Shown in pieces: positions 27,701 through 36,700 of a DNA stretch of 64,000 nt. Origin of the DNA: Lycorma delicatula (Eukaryota; Arthropoda; Insecta; Hemiptera; Fulgoridae); NCBI RefSeq assembly GCF_047948215.1, contig NC_134456.1:14471730-14535729 (forward strand), read 5' to 3'. Position numbers and translations under genes: made by a program. The notes beneath the pieces are model-generated. The model was not told the DNA's origin. It did no database searches and saw nothing but the letters and a program-made list of their open reading frames with translations. Within the stretch, counting starts at the first letter, position 1; each line of letters opens with the position of its first letter.

Positions 27701-30700
27701 TGATGATCATCATGGCTAAAATTCATGAACTGCACTTTTAACTGGTTAACCATTCATATATTCACCAGATCTGGCTCCAAGCGACTTTGTCTTGTTTCTA
27801 AACTTTAAAGTTTCGCTTGGAGGAAACAAATTTTCATCAGACAAGGAGGTTATTGCAGATGTAAACGCCTATTTTGCAGAGAAAGATGCAAGCTACTATT
27901 TGGAAGGGTTAAAGATGTTAGAGCATTGCTGGAAAAAGTGAATCAACTTGAAAGGAGACTTTGTTGAAAAATAAAACTACATTTGTCAGAAAAAATACAT
28001 CTTTCTATGTTAGGCTCAAAACCTTTCTGACAACCCTCATAATTGCTGGATTCAAAATTTAATACAGGATATCAATAAACTAATGCTTTAGCTATACTAT
28101 TTCTATAAATCGTACCTTAAACCGGCGCTTAAAAATAATTAGAAAAACAGAAAGATATACTTACTGATAGCTTCTGTGTAACATGTTAGTGCTTTGCCAT
28201 ATTGTTTTGCTTTATAATGTGTGTTTCCAAGCTCTTTTTTAGTTTCTGCCAATCTGAAAAAAATTATAACAAATGCATAATTACAAAATATTAATTAAAA
28301 TGAATAAATAAATAAGAATTTGCAAAATCCACAAAATACAACCCAACTAATTCTAGAAAAAATAAATGATGCGCACTCATATTGCAACAATGAACTACAT
28401 CAACATTTTCATTATTAATTATTAGTGCCATTCAATTTTTCTTTACTTATAAAACAATAACTACAGATAAGTGATGACAGTAACAATAACAATGCTCAGT
28501 GGTTTAAAGGGTTTAGATAATTAGCTATCAAAAACATCACAATGACACATGTTGGTATACTCATACAACCCCCTACTTCGGTACAGGGTCATAAATTTAT
28601 GTACATGCATACTTAAGAGAAATTAATTTTTTATTAATAAAAGAATGTAAATTAATACAAAACAATAAAGGAATGTAAACAAATTTATACAACTTGTCAG
28701 CTAAAAGCATATTATTTTATATGCTTTCAACTAAAAAAAACTAAAGTTAATCCACGCAAGTTAATTACAACTAATACGTGTGCAAATATGTATGTGTGTG
28801 TATGTAAAAATATGTGCACACGGACACAGGGGGTGTAAAATACTGTTGTTATATTTTTCTCTTCAAATATCAAATAACAAAAAACAGATGCTTTCTTAGG
28901 ATACAGTTCTGTATTATTCATTAAATTTTAAAAGTGTAAACACACGGATGTGTAGCAGTTCTACCTGAGGTGTCTAAAGTAGTACTGGCATTGCTCATCA
29001 TAATATAGTGAAGGGAATAATGTACTGCAACAGAACATCATAGGTAGAAAGAAAGAAGACATTTGTTAATTTTGCATTCTTTGTTTTCACATTTTATTAA
29101 GTATATTTTTTCAAAACCCATTATTTTCTGTGCAGTATAAACAATAATTGTCAATGATCACCATCAGCTTTTTTAAGCTGTTCTCATTCATGCTTACTTT
29201 GTAATGCCTAAACAGAGATCTAACTACATATTACAACACAGTGGCTTTAAAAAGTCAAAATAAATGGATATTAATGAATTTTTTTCAATTTAAATAACTG
29301 AAGAAAACCCAGAAATTTTACGTCCAGAAATTCAAATTTATATCTTTACAGGATGATGTCTGCCCTTAACAATTACAATTTATTTATTTGCAGATTAAAC
29401 CATCCTCTGAATATAATAAAAATAAAACTTAGAAATACATAATGAAATAGAGCTTCACAATAAAGCACGACTACAAAGAAAGTAATCAATAAAAGAACAA
29501 TAAAATGAAAAGGTATAATAGAATACAAAATAAAATACTAATGCAAAATTAAGATAATTGATTTTTCATTAAGTTTTTTACCAGAATTAACTAAAGAAAA
29601 AAAACATCATTACACAAAAAGAAAAAAAACATCATTATCTGCTAGCTAGTTAAAGAATTATAGAATTAATAAGAATTATTTCAAGTTAATTATTGTTATA
29701 GAATTCAGTTCATTCAAAAGTTTATTTACATGTGAATGTTTGCCTACAGTTTGTTTATAAGTGAACATTTACAGAATAATCTTTGTTCAAAAGTCTGTTG
29801 TTTCTTACACTTCTAGACAAAATAAAATCAATACCCAGTTATTTAATATTTTGAATAATAATTAGATACCATCCATCAAACATCCACGTTCATAAGACAG
29901 TTCATATTAAAGATTAATAGCAAGTCTTCATTCCTGTTAATATTCTAAAATCTTAAGTTCCATTAGACCTTCTCAACCATCTGAATGTTTCATTTAGAGA
30001 ACAGTGACCGTAAACCTTAAATGCATTCTTCAATAATAGAGCACAAAAGTGTTAAATACGGCTAGCAACTGTTTAATTCATCTACCTTTAATATAGTAAC
30101 TGAAAACAGTAAACCTTTCTCTACTAAGAGTCATAACATGATACCTCCTAATATTAAATACAATTTATTTCACACCACTCAATATACCTAATTAAATACC
30201 ATTGTAAAATTTCAAAATCAGAACTTTTCTTAATAAGCATTAGGCATTCTATGTCACTGGGAAAGAGATCTTTGAATAAAATATGTTGCATACATCACTG
30301 ATAAATATTAAAAGTAGAAGAGAGAGATATACTGCAAGAACAACCAGAAGACAAAGCCAAACCCACCGGGTTGGTCTAGCGGTTAACGCGTCTTCCCAAA
30401 TCAGCTGATTTGGAAGTCGAGAGTTACAGCGTTCAAGTCCTAGTAAAGCCAGTTATTTTTACAAGGATTTGAATACTAGATCGTGGATTCCGGTGTTCTT
30501 TGGCGGTTGGGTTTCAATTAACCACACATCTCAGGAACGGTCGAACTGAGAATGTACAAGACTACACTTCATTTACACTCTTACATATCATCCTCTGAAG
30601 AATTATCTAAACGATAGTTACCGGAGGCTAAACAGGAAAAAAAGAGAAGACAAAGCCAAAAATTTAGAAGAGCAAATTATATTTTTTCAGATGAAGATCT

Positions 30701-33700
30701 ATCTTCAAGATTCAGAATGAGTCCGGAAATTCTCAAACTAAACAGAGAACCAACAATATCTACAACTTTTGACAATAAGCAGCTGCATATTTACAACAAA
30801 ATTTTTTTCTAGATCAGTTTAAATAAATCAATCTGAATCTTTTTCAAAGTAATTGATTATAAATCATTCATGACAATAGTTAGAAGAGAGTGTTTTATTA
30901 AAAATCATGCTGAATGTGTCTGCTCTTCTCTGGACTAACCATACCATATACTACAAAATCAATAACTTCAGATATTTGAACAATTACAGTAACATAACAA
31001 TTGTTAATATCTTTCTTATCATCATTCATATTTTTTTATCATCTATCAATTTTTTTTTATTTTTTTTTTTTAAGCAGCATTTTAAAATGAATATTGAAAA
31101 TCACAAGTAGTAAAATGAGCATTTTGGCAATTATTTTTTAATAATAAAGGAAGAATACAATCTAGGTTGTAGATAAACTACTTCTTAGCTTTTGAACTTT
31201 ATGAATATACCAAACACATAAAACAGTAATGAACAAATGTTAATATCAAATTTGTAACCAGCATTAGTATAATTCGGTTTATCTTTAGTATACATAAAAA
31301 CCGTAACAACTTATACTTTATTAGAAGCTAAATCAAACCCAAACCCCACAAACCTAACTTTATATACCCCACAACTTTTGTTATAACAGTAACTTGGGTT
31401 ATAAGTTATAACAGAATCAAGAAACGGGAAGAAAATAAAAATTTCTTTTAAAATAGGAAGAAGAAAATTAAAATAATAACTTTCAAAGATGTACATTAAA
31501 AAAGATTTTAAACAAATTTCATATATAGTGGAAATCACTTCTAACATTAAAAACGTTTAAGTTGGCAGTTCTAAAATGATTTTATAGTGATTTTAGAAGT
31601 AAACTGCACGCAGGCAAAATTACAGAAAATTCTTAGTATAGATTTTGTTGGAAAGACTTGTTGGAAAAAATTATCTAGTTAAGAGTAAATTATTTAAAAC
31701 AAATGAAAATTTACAGATGGAGAGAAAATTCATTTTTAGGCGAGTCATATATTCAAGTCAATGCACATCAATAGTTTTGATGGATTTGATGATTATTAAT
31801 GGCTGTAAGAAACTGATACATAAACAAAAGAATCAAAGCCGATGTTGGTGCAAACTGGCAGTATTGCAGGAGAAAATACAAATGAACTTACACATTTTAA
31901 ATTGGGCCTAAACAGAAGAAAAAACTACCAAAAGAAAAAGAATGCTGGGAGCAACAAAAATCATCTCATCCTCTAAAGTAATACCTAACGGTGGTCCCGG
32001 AAGTTAAAAAAAAAAAAGTTTACAATATCTGTGTTTTATCAGTTTATAAGCAATCCATTTATTCTTCATATAATATTTTCATTTATGCAAAAGTGTTTCA
32101 ATACCGACGGTCTCTTCTAATGAAAGGTTATGCCACACTGTGAAGTCTCTAAATACAGGGTGTATCGATAACTTGGTAAACAAAAAAAGTTTATAAAATC
32201 ATCTTTCTTCAACATGGAAAAAATAATTCGTAAACTTAAATGAAGAAAAACCAAGTAACAACAATTGGAAAATGACTCTAGAAAGAGAAAGGAAGTTAAT
32301 AAAATGGTATGTACAGTAAGTTTTTTACTAGTAAAACAAGCTTCCATGTGCCTGGAAGTAAATTACACATATTGTATTTTCTCCAGATTATTAAAATGTC
32401 TGAACTTCAAAATGTATTTTATAATTCAATTCATAATTTATAGGAAATTTTGCTTAAAAACAATAAACAAACAAATGTCCACCTGATAATAAGAAGCATC
32501 CAACAGCGAAGGAATGTTATTAAGGGTCTGCGGTTAATAGGGGAATATGAATCCCCAGTATCCTTTCATTCCATTCCAATCACACTATTGCTGAAACCTA
32601 GTAATCTATTATTTCATCACAAAATTACATGCTTTAATATGTGCCTCTGTCATAAACTGCTTGTTACAGTTATGTTGTACTGTTGGACTGGTATTTACAG
32701 TTTTGTTTACAAATGGAAGTGTTAATTATTATACAGAAGGTACTAAGAAAGTTTTGCAATTTTTATTTTTACAATAAAAACTTTATTTTTTATAATTTAT
32801 CAAAATAATCTCTACCACACTTTACACATTTCTTCACCTTCAAAACCAGTCTTCAAAGAAACCCTGTCATATTTCATCAGAGATCTGGGCACACTCATCG
32901 TCCTAAGCCCTTAGATCATAATCGCTCGTAAAACTCCTCTTTCAGTGTTCTTCACTTGGGGGTGCAATACCAAGTCACATGGAGTGAGGTCAAAATTGTA
33001 GGAAGGGGGCTTTAACAGTTTTCTCCAGTGCTGGCCAAATACTTAAAAGAAAATTTTGGAGCAGTGTGCTGGAGCATTATTGTGGTCAAAAAACTGTTAC
33101 ATCCATTTTAGAGTTTGGCCGCACCGTTGTTTGGAAGCTCGAGAGCTTCAACAACTTTAGACAGGCATACCACTTCCTTGTAACTGTCTTCTGAGTCTCC
33201 AACACAACTCTCTCTAAAACTCCTCACACTAAAAAATACGGCCCATTCTCTTCTTCACTGATCTGCATTTTCAAACAGCAATGGGGTTTTCTCATCTTCA
33301 AACACTCACACTTTGTTGCCTTGGTCAGGTCTTCATAATACTACAGCCGAGGTTTTTATCACATATCACAATACTGTTGATATAAGTAAATTTCCCATTT
33401 TCAGACTTTTTCAGCATTTCACAGCACATGAGACACAATTTGCCATCTGATCATTGGTCAAGTTACATGGTAATCAAGGGTACAGAGCTTTCAACTTGAA
33501 GCTGATCTCACAGATGTCCAAGGACACCTCTATTTGGTGGTCACATACCTGTCTCTCTCAAACATTTTTCATACTGCAGCAATGTTTCAAACAGACACTG
33601 ACAAAAACGTCTTCAGAGGTCAAAATTTCCTCTTTCAAACTCTCATTACCATCTATCTACATATTGTTGAAAGATGAGAACAAACCTCTCCAACAATAGG

Positions 33701-36700
33701 AACAATTTCCTCTAAATACTGATAAACACTTAATCCACATGCAAGATTGCCCTTTATTCAGTTTTTGAATATAAAAAACATCACTACCTCTTTTCATTAA
33801 CACAGCTATAAAGCAAAATGACAATGAAACAGTGAAAGGAGTGGCTACAATGTAAGTCGGGATTTGTCTAAACACACACTAACTTGTAACTCCCCTACAA
33901 TGAACCGTAGAGATATTTCAAAACTTTCTTGTGCGTTTTGTATTTGTAACAGTAGTTTGTTGATTTTTGTCATGTTTAAGAAATATTGTTATACTTTCAC
34001 TATAATTGAATAAAAACTACACTGATGTAATATAATGAGCAAAAGTGATTTAACAGAGAAGCCTAAAAAATAAAATTAATGCTTGAAAAGTCAGTATTAA
34101 TCAGGAAGTCACCTGTGTTGTAATATATATAATGATGAATTTCAACTGCATACAAAGAGAAAATTAATATAGAAGAGCATATCTAGAATGAAAACATATA
34201 AAAGGGTATTGGATTTGTCTCTTAGCATAAATGAGTATCATATCATGTCATTTTTAATGATGTTATGAAGGAAGCATTTGAATATCACTCAGGAGTCTAA
34301 TAATTCAAATTCAAATCTACAGACTGCACATACAAGTTAATTAAACATGTTTTCATTTGGAAAAATGAAGATCAAACCAGTATGACATTACTTCTCCAAT
34401 TACCTTCAACTGTTAACTGAACTTCATAGTTAATTTTATAACTGTTATAACTCTAAGTGTTGATCCATCAAAAAGAAAAGAATCAAAATTAGTTAATTGT
34501 AAAATAATTTACAACATATTCTTCAACCTGGTATTAAACAATCCAATTTTGAAGAACTTTCACTATTTCAAAAGTAAAATGTTGGAATATATATTAGTTA
34601 ATCCGGTTTGCTCAATCTTTATCTATAATTTTCCACCCACAAAAAGAATATTTTCTATGAAGGATAACACTTGGTTAACTGAATACAATTGTCATGTAGC
34701 TTTTCTCCAAGAGTATTAGCTAAAAGGATTTGCTTAATTTAAAAAGAAATTATAATTACAATTATGCTGATTTTTTCAACAAACAAATGTAAAAAAAGTA
34801 TACAAATACTATGAAGAAAGTTTTGTCATAAGAAAAACATACATGAAACAAGAACAAATCAGACAAATTTAAACCAAACAAACAAAATGATGGTCAACCA
34901 TAAACAGGACTCCAGCTAACAGAAGGAAAACAAATAATTTGAATGTAATCACATGATGTGATAACATGGATTACACGCTACAGAATGGTATTAAATAAAA
35001 CTATAAGAACTAATTCATCAAACAATACAAGCTTAGAAAAAAATATAAATAATACTAATTCTTTAAAAAAACTTACTACTCATCCTTACTTAGCTAATCA
35101 GACATCTGTTTGAAATGTTTCAGGATTTTCCCAAAATTTGCTCATGAAATTTATGGCAAGCCTTGGTAAAAGGTACTTCAAAATAGCTTCTACATATCAC
35201 ATTATTTAGAAAAAAAATGTGATATTATTTACTCATAATATAACACATCAATTACATTTATCTAACTCAAATAAAAATTTTAAAATAGAAATTTTAATTA
35301 GTTTTGTTTACTGTCAATTTTTATGACTACATTTCTATATATACAATAAAATATTCAGCCTCCGCAAGACGCAGAATTAAGAGATATAATTAGAGATTTC
35401 TCTAATTCTGTGCTTTTGAAAGAATATTATATTGTGAATATAGATATTTACATACAGAGGGGAAATTGACTAGAGAAAGTTTACCCTAAATAAATTAATA
35501 ATTGCATTTCCCTATAACACTTAATTCATTTAATCTTGTAAATGAAACATTTCATCAGAAAAATTACAGCAACTGCCTACTTAATCTAAAATGTTTAAAG
35601 GGAATAATAAAAAAAAAATAGGAAAAAACATCTAGGCATGATATACACATGATTATTCAATCTGACCAACATAAGGCTAGTACAATATGCTGATAGTATG
35701 CAATTAAAACCCAAACCCAGAATATAAATTTTTAATATATAGGTCTATTCAAAATAACTATACTATTGTAATTAGTGAAGGTTTTCAATGAATTGAATAA
35801 AGTTGTTACAAGTTTTATGCATTATTTCTTTCAATACCTTGGGTGGATACCCTACATGTTAAGTCAACTTGAGCCATTATAAGAGTTGAAAGAATTAGTA
35901 TTCAGAATAACATTCAATGGAGAAAACTGAATTTTCAGGTATACAGTACATAAAACCCAAGCAGTTTAGCATTAATGTAGAAACAAATTTAATGTAATAC
36001 AAGTATTGACATAACTGTCCACATGGTTAACCTCATTTACAGAAGACAGACAGAAGATAAACACACATTCATACAGCACAAAAAGTGAAAGAGAAAGAAA
36101 GACTGAATATATATACACATAAAACAGTTTAGTGATACAGATTACTTTTCTCCAGGTCATAACATAATCCCATTTTAGAGCTTAAACAAATATTTGACAA
36201 ATTTTACAGTATTAAAAATGTAAAAGATTATAGATAAATAAATGTAATGTATGTATGAAACAAGTTAAACTTTACTACATGTTCACCTTATAACTACATA
36301 TTGCACAACCATGTTTAAACAAAAATTTAAAAAAAACAGACATTTAATAATACATTATCCATTACTGAAGAATCCACCATTAAAACATTTTCTGCAAGAA
36401 TAAAAATGTACAAAAAAATAATATATATACACAACTACTTCTGGAACTCTTGCAACCAAAAGAAATTCTGATTGCATTTGATTTTAAAAAAATGAATTTA
36501 AATACATGTGGAAGAATTGTCTATAACTAAATACTACATCTCCAAAAAGATATGCAATAAAAACTAGAATCAATTGTTCCACTGCATATGTAACAAAACA
36601 TGCAAAGAAGTTTCATGATGATATGATATAAAAATTCATGCTTTAACCTATGAAATCAACGATTATTTCAACATCATTGATCTGGAGTGAAATTTAGGAA

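Noticed and set aside
30362..30440. tRNA gene
   Set aside because: A and B boxes are present, but the anticodon arm is replaced by a palindrome and the unit is framed by a target duplication. It is a SINE head.
32155..32185. Transposon end ACAGGGTGTATCGATAAC
   Set aside because: Resembles common DNA-transposon termini, but no matching end or coding remains were found nearby.
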